Assembly: GCA_003160215.1 (NCBI GenBank)
Contig: PLQW01000126.1
Span: 1 to 35,002, forward strand
Direction of reading: 5' to 3'
DNA length: 35,002 nt
From: Acidobacteriaceae bacterium
Lineage (GTDB): Bacteria > Acidobacteriota > Terriglobia > Terriglobales > Acidobacteriaceae
Below the pieces are notes generated by a model. The model saw nothing but the letters and a program-made list of their open reading frames with translations. It ran no database searches and was not told the origin of the DNA. Position numbers and translations under genes: made by a program. Within the stretch, counting starts at the first letter, position 1. Every line of letters begins with the position of its first letter. Below are positions 8,923 to 16,299 of this stretch, piece after piece.

Positions 8923-9675
8923 CTATCTCGCGAAGTAGAGCAGCGCGAAGATGTAAATCCACAACAGCCCCATGAAGTGCCAGTACCACGCGGTCACGTC
9001 GATCACGATGCGGCGTGTCTCCGGCGGGCGATGTAGCCCGGTCGTTACCCCGGCATAGAGCAGCGCGAGAATTCCTCCGATGAGGTGCACGGCGTGTACC
9101 CCAGTCAGCATGTAAAAGAACGAACTGCTGATCGTGGTGGCGAACGTGGTGTTGGTCAACCGCAGTTGGCGCCACGCATACCCCTGCCCGGCAAGAAAGC
9201 CGAAGCCGAGGACGATCGTCGTCCAGACCCAGGGGAGGGCACGGCTGGCGCTCACCCGAATGCCGGGCATGCCAACAATGGGCGCCAGCGCAACATCTTC
9301 CGCGGCGCGCTGCCGCGCAAACTCCAGGACAAAACTGCTCAGCAGGAGGACGAAAGTATTAAGCATCAGTATCTTGATGGGAAGCGTAAGTGGCACCCAG
9401 TTGCTGACGTAGTCGTTGCTCGCCGGGTCCCAGATCGCACCCGCCTTGCGCACCACGTAAGCCGTGGTGAAGGAGACGAAGAGCATGACCACCGAAGACA
9501 GCGCCAACATCAGTCCCAGGCGATAGCGGCGCAGGCGCTCGCCATAGCTGGGAGCGTTGTCGTCGCCCCCGCGGCCACCACCGCCTCCGCCGTCGCCGGG
9601 CCAGCCCGCAGTGGGGCCTCGGCCTCCCCCGCCTTGCGAGGTCCTCGGCACTCGAATGCTGATTTCGCGGCTCAC
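8923..9675 (-). CDS. Cytochrome c oxidase subunit III
   Basis: Heme-copper oxidase subunit III, an integral membrane protein that stabilises subunit I. Five transmembrane helices are visible: LGLMLALSSVVMLFVSFTTA, LMLNTFVLLLSSFVLEFARQ (with the conserved Glu), PWVWTTIVLGFGFLAGQGYA, FFYMLTGVHAVHLIGGILAL and WYWHFMGLLWIYIFALLYF. The GVHAxHxxGG and WHFMGLLWIYIF segments are family hallmarks. The five-helix form resembles the short subunits of caa3- and bo-type enzymes. The N-terminus is a glycine-rich cytoplasmic tail. I use GTG at 9675 because AGGGG lies about ten bases upstream; an open frame continues to 9780. No other oxidase subunit is adjacent, so the rest of the complex is encoded elsewhere. 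Confidence 0.9.
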   Translation of the reverse strand: MSREISIRVPRTSQGGGGRGPTAGWPGDGGGGGGRGGDDNAPSYGERLRRYRLGLMLALSSVVMLFVSFTTAYVVRKAGAIWDPASNDYVSNWVPLTLPIKILMLNTFVLLLSSFVLEFARQRAAEDVALAPIVGMPGIRVSASRALPWVWTTIVLGFGFLAGQGYAWRQLRLTNTTFATTISSSFFYMLTGVHAVHLIGGILALLYAGVTTGLHRPPETRRIVIDVTAWYWHFMGLLWIYIFALLYFAR

Positions 9676-9852
9676 GACTGCGATACCCCTGGGTCGCCTT
9701 CTGCCCAGCACTTGGTTTTTCGCAGCGCGCAGGCTAGACGGCAATTTGAGAACGCTGGCGTCGGAACGCGAGCCACCCACTTCTCGTCCGCGTCACAATG
9801 CCCTGTGACATTATGATGCACGCGGTCGCGACGGAACTCAACTGGTCATTAG

Positions 9853-9883
9853 AGGTATATTTTGGGGACAAGGTATATTTTGG
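9853..9883. repeat. Short direct repeat AGGTATATTTTGG
   Basis: Two identical 13-base copies (9853-9865 and 9871-9883) with an 18-base period, in the gap before the small anchored protein gene. Their AT-rich character stands out locally. They could be regulator half-sites, but the only support is the repetition. Confidence 0.6.
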
Positions 9884-9978
9884 CGGACAGCGATTCTGGC
9901 CGGCCGAAAGCTGGGGCGATCCCCGAACCTACAACTGGTTGCTGACTTACAATACGGCGGCGAATCGCCGTTCTGCAT

Positions 9979-10281
9979 ATGAAGCGCATTATCATCATCG
10001 TGGTTGTTTTAGCGGGTATTCTGTATCTGTCCGACTTTCTCTCAGTCCGCTTTCGCATACCGGCCCGCGACACCTTTGGCACCGTGACATTGCATACCTA
10101 CTACGTCGTCAAGTTGAAGAATGGAAGGACCGAGTACGACTACGCGGGCGACCACGACGTAAGTTGCTCGAACTCCGCGTTCCCGCAGTTCGGCGTGAAG
10201 CCGTGTTGGTATACCAGCCGGCACACCGAGGAACAGATCAACATCGACTCTGGCACTCCGAATAATCCGCATCTGTTTTGA
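9979..10281 (+). CDS. Small membrane-anchored protein of unknown function
   Basis: 100 residues. The N-terminus (MKRIIIIVVVLAGILYLSDF) is a signal anchor or uncleaved signal sequence. The exported part, with FGTVTLHTYYVVKLKNGRTE, YDYAGDHDVSCSNSAFPQFG and KPCWYTSRHTEEQI, is a compact beta-rich domain with two cysteines that could form a disulphide. No enzyme motif is seen. It is preceded by the AGGTATATTTTGG direct repeat and followed by a GCGAAAAGCG element. I do not recognise the family; codon use and composition support a real gene. Confidence 0.7.
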   Translation: MKRIIIIVVVLAGILYLSDFLSVRFRIPARDTFGTVTLHTYYVVKLKNGRTEYDYAGDHDVSCSNSAFPQFGVKPCWYTSRHTEEQINIDSGTPNNPHLF

Positions 10282-10283
10282 GG

Positions 10284-10376
10284 AGTCGCTTTTCGCTATT
10301 CGCTTCTCGCTCTTCGCTAAGGTGATGGCCCGGTCGACACGGACTGTCTTGCGAAGAGCAAAAAGCGAAAAGCGTC
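10284..10376. repeat. GCGAAAAGCG palindromic (MITE-like) element, copy 1
   Basis: The left arm carries repeated TTCGCT units (10286-10318). The core contains GGTGATGGCCC and ACGGACTGTCTTGCG. The right arm has GCGAAGAGC and ends AAAGCGAAAAGCGTC. The arms are inverted relative to each other. A homologous copy in the opposite orientation lies at 11009-11114, across the methyltransferase gene. Confidence 0.8.
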
Positions 10377-10420
10377 TGTTGAGATCGCCGACGGTCGATA
10401 GCTGAGAGCTCCAGAAAACT

Positions 10421-10996
10421 ATGGAAGAGAATGCCCGCATCGAATGGGACCGCCGTCACGCCGAGGGCCCTCACAGCCCGCTTACGCCCGATCCGTTCTT
10501 TGTCAGCGCTTACGAGCAGTTCGTCGCGCCAAACTTTAAGCATGTGGGGCGAGCTCTCGATGTCGCCGGCGGCATAGGCCGTCATGCGATTCATCTGGCC
10601 GAACGCGGTTGGCTGGTAACGCTAATGGATATCTCGGACGTGGCATTGAAACAGGCCAGGCGACACGCCGAGGAGCGGGACGTTCATATTCTTGCCGAGC
10701 AGATCGATTTGACGGAAGCCCAACTGCCCGCGTCAGCATTCGATCTGGTCCTGGTTTTCTTCTATCTCGAGCGCTCGCTGTTGCCACAGATCGCGGAAGC
10801 GCTCAGGCCCGGCGGAATTCTTATCTACAAGACTTACACGCGGGAACAGCTCAAGATGGTCGGCGGTCCGACACATCCTATGCACTTGCTGGAGCCGAAC
10901 GAATTGCAGGGCGCGTTTTCCCGGCTGCGGATACTGCACTATGTTGAGATGATCGAGGACAAGGCGGTTGCCGAGCTTGTGGCGCGGAAGGAATAG
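10421..10996 (+). CDS. SAM-dependent class I methyltransferase
   Basis: 191-residue Rossmann-fold methyltransferase. Motif I is ALDVAGGIGRHAIHLAERG near residue 47, with the acidic loop after the next strand in VTLMDISDVALKQAR. The later motifs are FDLVLVFFYLERSLLPQI and ALRPGGILIYKTYT. The size and the GGIGRHAxxLA pattern resemble TehB/UbiE-type small methyltransferases; the substrate cannot be read from the sequence. There is no signal or membrane segment, so it is cytoplasmic. The gene stands alone, bracketed by two inverted copies of the GCGAAAAGCG element, which suggests an old repeat-mediated insertion or inversion unit. Confidence 0.87.
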   Translation: MEENARIEWDRRHAEGPHSPLTPDPFFVSAYEQFVAPNFKHVGRALDVAGGIGRHAIHLAERGWLVTLMDISDVALKQARRHAEERDVHILAEQIDLTEAQLPASAFDLVLVFFYLERSLLPQIAEALRPGGILIYKTYTREQLKMVGGPTHPMHLLEPNELQGAFSRLRILHYVEMIEDKAVAELVARKE

Positions 10997-11008
10997 CTGT
11001 CGGCTGGC

Positions 11009-11114
11009 CGCTCTTCGCTGTTCGCTTTTCGCATTTGGCTTTTCGCTCTTCGCAAGACAGTCCGTGGCGACACCGTGCCATCTCCTCAGCGAATAGCGAG
11101 TGGCGAAAAGCGTC
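11009..11114. repeat. GCGAAAAGCG palindromic (MITE-like) element, copy 2 (inverted)
   Basis: The left arm is CTCTTCGCTGTTCGC to TTTTCGCTCTTCGC (11010-11053), the core is AAGACAGTCCGTGGCGACAC, and the right arm is AGCGAATAGCGAGTGGCG with AAAAGCGTC. Its reverse complement aligns with the element at 10284-10376 through the core, including ACGGACTGTCTTGCGAAGAG. Confidence 0.8.
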
Positions 11115-11156
11115 TTCCCACTTGCATCCTGATCGAGTCTGCTTCATCTTGTGTAC

Positions 11157-11642
11157 ATGCCCCGGCACGAGAAAATTCACGGTCACGAGGTAAAAAAAGA
11201 GGAGTTCGCCAACAACTGCTTCGGTTGCGGCCCTGCCAACGAAGCTGGATTGCGGCTGGAGTTTGTCCTCGATAAGGAACGCGGGCGCTTTGTGTGCCAA
11301 TTTCAACTGGCAGACCGCTTCGTCGGGCCGCCCGGCCATGCCCACGGCGGCATTATCGCCACCATCCTCGACGAGGCCATGGGCAAGGTCAACAAGCTTC
11401 GCAACGTCATTGCGCTCACTGGCCGGATGGAAATCGACTACCTCAGGCCAGTCCCGCTATCCACGCCGCTCCTCGTCGAAGGCTGGGAGCTGCGGGTCGA
11501 CGGCCGGGAACACATCCACGTCGCCGAGATTCGTAACGGCAATGGGGAAGTGCTGGCCAGCAGCATAGGGACGTTCATTGAGATCGATGCGCATCGCATG
11601 TTCGCCAAGTACCTGAAGAAGAAGCACAGCGACGCTACCTAG
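11157..11642 (+). CDS. PaaI-family hotdog thioesterase
   Basis: About 161 residues, a single hotdog-fold domain; the family hydrolyses acyl-CoA or acyl-carrier thioesters. The core signature is GHAHGGIIATILDEAMG near residue 60, where the helix start and the acidic residue form the active site. It is followed by the strands GRMEIDYLRPVPLSTPLLVE and HVAEIRNGNGEVLASSIGTF. The N-terminal CFGCGPANEAGLRLEF (Cys-x-x-Cys plus PxNExGL) is the usual lead-in of this subgroup. No strong ribosome-binding site is visible; GTG at 11151 and ATG at 11157 are both possible. The substrate is unknown. Confidence 0.87.
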   Translation: MPRHEKIHGHEVKKEEFANNCFGCGPANEAGLRLEFVLDKERGRFVCQFQLADRFVGPPGHAHGGIIATILDEAMGKVNKLRNVIALTGRMEIDYLRPVPLSTPLLVEGWELRVDGREHIHVAEIRNGNGEVLASSIGTFIEIDAHRMFAKYLKKKHSDAT

Positions 11643-11700
11643 CGCGGACGGCGCGCCACGCGGCTTTGAAGACTGCTGAAGAAAGTGACGTTCCGGTAGG

Positions 11701-11718
11701 GCGGATCTTCGGGTCCGC
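11701..11718 (+). terminator. UUCG-capped hairpin downstream of the thioesterase
   Basis: GCGGATC, loop TTCG, GGTCCGC form a 7-pair stem (one G-T pair) about 60 bases after the stop. No T-run follows, so it may be a transcript-end stabiliser rather than a classical terminator. A wider inverted pair, GCGCGGACG (11642) with CGTCCGCGC (11745), encloses it. Confidence 0.4.
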
Positions 11719-11797
11719 GTTCCATGGCACGGGGTTACGCGGCGCGTCCGCGCAGAGTAAAATAGAGGGTTCCGCAACTACAGGATTGCGCTGCTGC

Positions 11798-11872
11798 TTG
11801 GCAGTTAGCGGTTAGCATTTGGCCAAAGCTTCCCGACCAACACCAAATGCCAACTGCCAAGTGCTAAATGCC
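11798..11872. repeat. TTGGCAG/GCATTTGG inverted repeat upstream of pdxS
   Basis: Left arm TTGGCAGTTAGCGGTTAGC then ATTTGG; right arm CCAAATGCCAACTGCCAA, followed by a further GTGCTAAATGCC. GCATTTGG pairs with CCAAATGC and TTGGCAG with CTGCCAA, giving a long interrupted hairpin that ends about 10 bases before the pdxS ribosome-binding site. Confidence 0.75.
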
Positions 11873-11891
11873 GCGATCCGGGGAGAAATTT

Positions 11892-12830
11892 ATGTCAGAG
11901 AACAATGGCAACAACACCAGCCTGCGACTGAAGACCGGCTTGGCCGAGATGCTCAAGGGCGGCGTCATCATGGACGTGATGAGCGTCGAACAGGCCGAGG
12001 TGGCAGAGAAGGCCGGCGCAACCGCGGTCATGGCGCTGGAGCGCGTGCCCGCCATCATCCGCGCCGAGGGCGGTGTCTCGCGCATGGCCAATCCCAAGCT
12101 GATTCGCCAGATCATGGCCACAGTGTCGATCCCGGTAATGGCCAAGTGCCGCATCGGCCACTTCGCCGAGGCGCAGATTCTGCAGGAACTCGGGGTTGAC
12201 TATATCGACGAGTCGGAAGTGCTGACGCCAGCCGACGAAGAGCATCATGTGGACAAGCATGCGTTCAAGACCCCGTTCGTTTGCGGAGCGCGCAACTTGG
12301 GCGAAGCCTTGCGCCGCATTGCCGAAGGCGCCGCTATGATCCGTACCAAGGGCGAAGCTGGAACCGGGGATGTAGTCCATGCCGTCAAGCACATGCGGCA
12401 AATAGTTAAGGAAATGCGTCAACTTACGGTGATGAGCGAAGAAGAGCTTTTTGCCGCCGCCAAGAACCACCAGGCGCCGTACGAGTTGGTGCGCATAGTC
12501 GCCAAAGCAGGGAAGTTGCCGGTGCCGAATTTCTCCGCGGGCGGGATCGCCACTCCGGCCGACGCCTCGCTAATGATGCAACTCGGGGCCGAAGCGGTGT
12601 TCGTGGGTTCGGGCATCTTCATGAAGGGCGGAGCGACGCCACTCGACCTCAGCCTGAAGGTGGAGCGCGAGGAAGCCGAATCGCGCGCCCGCGCGATTGT
12701 GATCGCGACCACGCACTACGACGATGCCAAGGTGCTGGCCGAAGTCAGCGAGCAGATGACAGGTGCGATGAAGGGATTGGCCGTCGGCGCCATCGCGGAA
12801 AAGGATCTGCTACAGACCCGGGGATGGTAG
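11892..12830 (+). CDS. pdxS: Pyridoxal 5'-phosphate synthase, lyase subunit
   Basis: 312 residues. PdxS (Pdx1) condenses ribose 5-phosphate, glyceraldehyde 3-phosphate and ammonia into PLP as a dodecameric TIM barrel in the cytoplasm. The start is the ATG at 11892 with GGGGAGAAATTT directly upstream. Landmarks are [38 protein letters not shown], the catalytic lysine in [28 protein letters not shown], the phosphate loop [16 protein letters not shown] with the second active-site lysine, and [20 protein letters not shown]. The short extension before the conserved [10 protein letters not shown] is normal. The glutaminase partner pdxT follows about 200 bases later, with a repeat element between them. 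Confidence 0.97.
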   Translation: MSENNGNNTSLRLKTGLAEMLKGGVIMDVMSVEQAEVAEKAGATAVMALERVPAIIRAEGGVSRMANPKLIRQIMATVSIPVMAKCRIGHFAEAQILQELGVDYIDESEVLTPADEEHHVDKHAFKTPFVCGARNLGEALRRIAEGAAMIRTKGEAGTGDVVHAVKHMRQIVKEMRQLTVMSEEELFAAAKNHQAPYELVRIVAKAGKLPVPNFSAGGIATPADASLMMQLGAEAVFVGSGIFMKGGATPLDLSLKVEREEAESRARAIVIATTHYDDAKVLAEVSEQMTGAMKGLAVGAIAEKDLLQTRGW

Positions 12831-12835
12831 AAAGG

Positions 12836-13028
12836 CCGCTTTTCGCCATTCGCTTTTCGCTTGTCATTGGAATCAAGGCGCGGCGTCGGCTGCGCCTTTC
12901 TGTTTGTGCGGAGCATCGAAAATAAAGGTTGCGAGTCATCTCCGTGGTCGCTCGTTAAGGGAAAGGCGCGCAGCGAAGAGCGCTCCTTTGCCTTTAGCGA
13001 AGAGCGAAAGGCGAACAGCGAATAGCGT
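12836..13028. repeat. GCGAAAAGCG-type inverted arms between pdxS and pdxT, copy 3
   Basis: Left arm GGCCGCTTTTCGCCATTCGC with TTTTCGC (12836-12865); right arm with AGCGAAGAGCG (twice), GCGAACAGCGAATAGCG (12974-13027). The inner sequence differs from copies 1 and 2. It occupies the whole gap between the two PLP synthase genes. Confidence 0.75.
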
Positions 13029-13032
13029 TCCT

Positions 13033-13605
13033 ATGAAAATCGGCGTTCTCGCATTGCAGGGCGATTTCGACGCGCATCGCCGCCGCCTGGAGGAACTGGG
13101 CGCGGAGGTTGTACTGGTGCGCAAGCCTGAGCAGTTCGACGAGATCGATGGGTTGGTCATTCCGGGGGGCGAATCGAGCACGTTCCTAAAGCTACTCGGC
13201 GATGAAACCTTCCGAAAATTGAGTGCCTTCGCGCATACCAAGCCGACTTTCGGCACCTGCGCCGGAGCGATCATGCTGGCCAAAGAGGTCGAGAACCCGC
13301 ATCAGCAGGGCCTCAATGCGATTGACATTACGATCCGCCGCAACGCCTACGGCCGCCAGATCGATTCCATAATTGTCGAAGCCGCCACCGCGCTCGGCGG
13401 CGATCCGCTGGAGATGGTCTTCATTCGGGCGCCGCGCATCGAAAAAGTTGGCGAGGGCGTAGAAGTCCTGGCGCAACGCGGCGACGATCCCGTGCTGGTG
13501 CGGAAGGGAACTGTGATGGCGGCAACTTTCCATCCGGAGCTTTCCGCCGACATGCGGGTACATGCTGAGTTTCTGAAGCTGGTGAAGAACGGAACGAAAT
13601 ACTGA
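13033..13605 (+). CDS. pdxT: Pyridoxal 5'-phosphate synthase, glutaminase subunit
   Basis: 190 residues. PdxT hydrolyses glutamine and channels ammonia to PdxS. The N-terminus MKIGVLALQGDFDAHRRRLE and IPGGESSTFLKLL are diagnostic. The nucleophile elbow is GTCAGAIMLA with the catalytic Cys, and the His-x-Glu of the triad is in ATFHPELSAD near the C-terminus. The ATG at 13033 matches the family N-terminus; an open frame extends upstream to 12904 but only through the repeat arm. A Shine-Dalgarno sequence is not obvious. Co-occurrence with pdxS supports the DXP-independent PLP route. Confidence 0.97.
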   Translation: MKIGVLALQGDFDAHRRRLEELGAEVVLVRKPEQFDEIDGLVIPGGESSTFLKLLGDETFRKLSAFAHTKPTFGTCAGAIMLAKEVENPHQQGLNAIDITIRRNAYGRQIDSIIVEAATALGGDPLEMVFIRAPRIEKVGEGVEVLAQRGDDPVLVRKGTVMAATFHPELSADMRVHAEFLKLVKNGTKY

Positions 13606-13656
13606 TTAATCCCCAAACCGGCGCCGTCTGGGCACGCTTCCTTTTTTCTTGTGTAT

Positions 13657-13690
13657 TCCTCCGTGCTCTCCGTGTCCTCCGTGGTGAAAA
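13657..13690. repeat. CTCCGTG intergenic repeat, copy 2
   Basis: TCCTCCGTGCTCTCCGTG followed by TCCTCCGTGGTGAAAA, in the gap between pdxT and proS. Same orientation as the copies at 8869, 15433 and 16223. Confidence 0.85.
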
Positions 13691-13759
13691 ACAATCTACC
13701 TGTCATAATCTAAGACGAAGCATTTACATCGACAGACAGGAACGAAACCACTCATCTCT

Positions 13760-15202
13760 ATGGCCGAATCTCCCATCACTGCTCGCACACAGGATTTTGC
13801 TACCTGGTATCAGGACGTCGTTCTGCAAGGCGACATGGCCGAGCCCGCCGAAATCGTCAAGGGCTGCATGGTCATCAAGGCCAACGGCTACGCTGTCTGG
13901 GAGCTGATCCAGCGCGAACTCGACGACCGCTTCAAAGCCACGGGCCACCAGAACATGTATTTCCCGTTGCTGATCCCGCAAAGCTTTTTGCACAAGGAAG
14001 CCGAGCACGTCGAGGGTTTTTCGCCCGAGTTGGCGGTAGTCACGATGGCCGGCGGCAAGCAACTCGAAGAGCCGTACGTCATTCGCCCTACATCGGAGAC
14101 GATCATCGGCCACTTCTTTGCCAAGTGGATCAAGAGCTGGCGCGACCTGCCGGTACTGGTGAACCAGTGGGCCAACATCATTCGCTGGGAGCTGCGCACG
14201 CGCATGTTTCTGCGCACCACGGAATTTCTCTGGCAGGAGGGTCACACCGCGCATTCCAGCCATGACGAAGCTGTGCAAGAGGTGCTTCGCATGCTGGATG
14301 TGTACGCTGAAGTTGCCGAGGATGTGATGGCCATGCCGGTAATCAAGGGCTTGAAGACGCAATCGGAAAAGTTTGCCGGAGCGCTGCAAAGCTATTGCAT
14401 CGAAGCCATGATGCAGAACGGTTTCGCGCTGCAGGCCGGCACCAGCCACGACCTGGGACAGAATTTCGGCAAAGCCTTCAACGTGCAATTTCAGAGCAAG
14501 GAAGGGCAACTCGATTACGTCTGGCAAACCAGTTGGGGGGTCAGCACGCGGCTGATCGGCGGGCTCATCATGAGCCACTCCGATGACAAGGGCCTGGTGC
14601 TCCCACCGAAGCTCGCGCCGATCAAGGCCGTGCTAGTCCCGATTTACCGCAAAGATGAAGAGAGGGAAAAGGTGCTCGAAGCGTCGCACCGAATCGCGAA
14701 AGACCTGGGCGCGAAATTGGATGACCGCGAAGGACAGTCGCCCGGCGCAAAGTTCTTCCACTGGGAGCGGCGTGGTGTGCCGGTTGTTCTCGAACTGGGG
14801 CCGCGCGACCTGGCGTCCGGCAGCATCGTGTTGAAACGGCGTGACACCGGAGCCAAGGAACCAATGCCGCAGTCCGAAGTCGCCGCCAAGTTGCCAGCCG
14901 TGCTGGTGGAGATGCAGCAGAACATGTACGACGCGGCCAAACAACGTCTGAAGTCCAACACGGTGCTGGCGAACTCCATTGAAGAGGTGGAGTCGATTCT
15001 CAAGGATGTGACCGCCGAAAAGGGCGGGGGCAAGTTTGTGATGGCGCATCTGAAGGACGATCCGCGATGCGATGCCCGCATCAAGGAGTTCAAGGCCACG
15101 ATCCGCTGCATTCCTCTGGTGGATGAATACGACGGAGCAGGGAAGTGCATCGTCACCGGCGAGCCGGTGGATCGGCGCGTGGTGGTCGCGAAAGCGTATT
15201 AA
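13760..15202 (+). CDS. proS: Prolyl-tRNA synthetase, short (archaeal/eukaryote-like) type
   Basis: 480 residues; charges tRNA-Pro. Class II motifs are clear: motif 1 region [19 protein letters not shown] ending NMYFPLLIP, the proline-binding [15 protein letters not shown], motif 2 [17 protein letters not shown] and motif 3 [20 protein letters not shown]. The anticodon-binding domain follows ([11 protein letters not shown] onward). The INS editing domain found between motifs 2 and 3 in the long bacterial form is absent, and the C-terminus ends in the zinc-domain-like tail RRVVVAKAY, typical of the short type 3 enzyme. The ATG at 13760 has only a weak upstream AGGA. Deacylation of mis-charged tRNA would need a separate factor, not seen here. 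Confidence 0.96.
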   Translation: MAESPITARTQDFATWYQDVVLQGDMAEPAEIVKGCMVIKANGYAVWELIQRELDDRFKATGHQNMYFPLLIPQSFLHKEAEHVEGFSPELAVVTMAGGKQLEEPYVIRPTSETIIGHFFAKWIKSWRDLPVLVNQWANIIRWELRTRMFLRTTEFLWQEGHTAHSSHDEAVQEVLRMLDVYAEVAEDVMAMPVIKGLKTQSEKFAGALQSYCIEAMMQNGFALQAGTSHDLGQNFGKAFNVQFQSKEGQLDYVWQTSWGVSTRLIGGLIMSHSDDKGLVLPPKLAPIKAVLVPIYRKDEEREKVLEASHRIAKDLGAKLDDREGQSPGAKFFHWERRGVPVVLELGPRDLASGSIVLKRRDTGAKEPMPQSEVAAKLPAVLVEMQQNMYDAAKQRLKSNTVLANSIEEVESILKDVTAEKGGGKFVMAHLKDDPRCDARIKEFKATIRCIPLVDEYDGAGKCIVTGEPVDRRVVVAKAY

Positions 15203-15230
15203 CGACACGAGACACAATTGGGAATTTTCT

Positions 15231-15260
15231 TACCACGGAGCACACGGAGTTCACGGAGAA
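15231..15260. repeat. CACGGAG intergenic repeat, copy 3 (inverted)
   Basis: TACCACGGAGCACACGGAG followed by TTCACGGAGAA. Opposite orientation to the copy at 15433-15469; the two face each other across about 170 bases in the proS-glutathione peroxidase gap. I see nothing else in that gap. Confidence 0.85.
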
Positions 15261-15432
15261 ATTCATTTGATCACGGAAACGCCAAGGCAAAGAGGGAATC
15301 ATCTGCAAGGCGGACTTCTGTGATCCCTCACACGATGCAGGAAAACGAAGAATTTCGCGCCACAACAGATCAATGGTAATGTCCGATTCTCTTTTTGACA
15401 GTTGTCTCTCTGACTCTGTAGTTTTCTTTGGG

Positions 15433-15469
15433 CTTCTCCGTGCTCTCCGTGTCCTCCGTGGTAAGAAAT
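15433..15469. repeat. CTCCGTG intergenic repeat, copy 4
   Basis: CTTCTCCGTGCTCTCCGTG followed by TCCTCCGTGGTAAGAAA. It is the inverse partner of copy 3 and ends 8 bases before the AAGGAG ribosome-binding site of the peroxidase gene. Confidence 0.85.
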
Positions 15470-15491
15470 AACGTCCAAGGAGACATTTGCA

Positions 15492-15971
15492 ATGGGCCTG
15501 TACGACCTTTCCGCGAAGCTGAACAATGGCCGCAACAAGAACCTCAGCGATTACAAGGGCAAGGTCCTGCTGATCGTCAACACCGCGAGCAAATGCGGGT
15601 TCACGCCGCAATATGAAGGGCTGCAATCGCTCTATGCCAAGTACAAAGACCGCGGCCTGGAGGTGCTTGGCTTCCCCTGCGACCAGTTCGGCCATCAGGA
15701 GCCCGGCTCTGATGACGAGATCAAATCGTTCTGCCAGGTCAATTACGGCGTGGACTTTCCATTGTTCTCGAAGATCGAGGTCAACGGGGACGACGCACAT
15801 CCGGTCTTCAAGTTCCTGAAGAGCGAGAAGAGCGGCTTGCTCGGCGACAGCATCAAGTGGAACTTCACCAAGTTCCTGGTAGACAAGAAGGGCAACGTCG
15901 TGGAGCGTTTCGCCCCAACCACGCCGCCGACGGCAGTCGAACCGCAAATCGAAAAGCTGCTCGGTGGATAG
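15492..15971 (+). CDS. Glutathione peroxidase family thiol peroxidase
   Basis: 159 residues; reduces hydroperoxides with electrons from glutathione or, more often in bacteria, thioredoxin. The peroxidatic cysteine lies in [18 protein letters not shown], followed by [14 protein letters not shown] and the conserved Trp-Asn region [13 protein letters not shown], which together give the Cys-Gln-Trp-Asn catalytic set. The second Cys in FPCDQFG suits the resolving cysteine of thioredoxin-dependent members. The start ATG is set by AAGGAG nine bases upstream. No signal peptide, so cytoplasmic. Confidence 0.95.
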   Translation: MGLYDLSAKLNNGRNKNLSDYKGKVLLIVNTASKCGFTPQYEGLQSLYAKYKDRGLEVLGFPCDQFGHQEPGSDDEIKSFCQVNYGVDFPLFSKIEVNGDDAHPVFKFLKSEKSGLLGDSIKWNFTKFLVDKKGNVVERFAPTTPPTAVEPQIEKLLGG

Positions 15972-15973
15972 GG

Positions 15974-16004
15974 TTTCACCACGGAGGCACGGAGGACACG
16001 GAGG
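15974..16004. repeat. CACGGAG intergenic repeat, copy 5 (inverted)
   Basis: TTTCACCACGGAGGCACGG followed by AGGACACGGAGG. It lies just after the peroxidase gene; its final GGAGG sits 9 bases before the ATG of the next small gene and can act as its Shine-Dalgarno. It faces copy 6 at 16223. Confidence 0.85.
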
Positions 16005-16013
16005 TTTTTCCTT

Positions 16014-16202
16014 ATGGCCAACACAGAAAAAACGGTCACGTTGGGCCGAGTGCTCCTATCCAACCTCGTGTTGCCGTTTGTGGCAGCGTATCTTTACTGG
16101 CGGGGTACGCCTCTTAGCATCGTGATTGAATCCTGTCTCATTACTTTTGCGGTCCTCAATGTTTGGTTCCTCGTCGCGTTCTGGATCTGGGGGAAAAAAT
16201 AG
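16014..16202 (+). CDS. Small two-helix membrane protein
   Basis: 62 residues with two predicted membrane helices (VLLSNLVLPFVAAYLYW and IESCLITFAVLNVWFLVAFW) joined by a short loop RGTPLS, and a C-terminal IWGKK. It starts at the ATG after GGAGG that belongs to the neighbouring repeat, and the gene is framed by repeats on both sides. No homologous family is recognised. Small hydrophobic proteins are easy to over-predict, but the topology is clean and the start is well placed. Confidence 0.55.
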   Translation: MANTEKTVTLGRVLLSNLVLPFVAAYLYWRGTPLSIVIESCLITFAVLNVWFLVAFWIWGKK

Positions 16203-16222
16203 CTTCTAATTCCTTCGAAGAA

Positions 16223-16254
16223 CCTCTCCGTGCTCTCCGTGCCTCCGTGGTGAA
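16223..16254. repeat. CTCCGTG intergenic repeat, copy 6
   Basis: CCTCTCCGTGCTCTCCGTG followed by CCTCCGTGGTGAA. Inverse partner of copy 5 across the small membrane protein gene; a TATACT that could be a -10 for miaB follows at 16274-16279. Confidence 0.8.
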
Positions 16255-16299
16255 TACTCCTTGCATTTCCCGCTATACTGGTGATTACTGAGGATGCTT

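Noticed and set aside
9798-10265. 155-codon plus-strand frame
   Set aside because: Overlaps the better-supported 100-residue anchored protein in another frame and reads through the direct repeat.
15153-15947. 264-codon minus-strand frame opposite the peroxidase gene
   Set aside because: Antisense to glutathione peroxidase and to repeat DNA.
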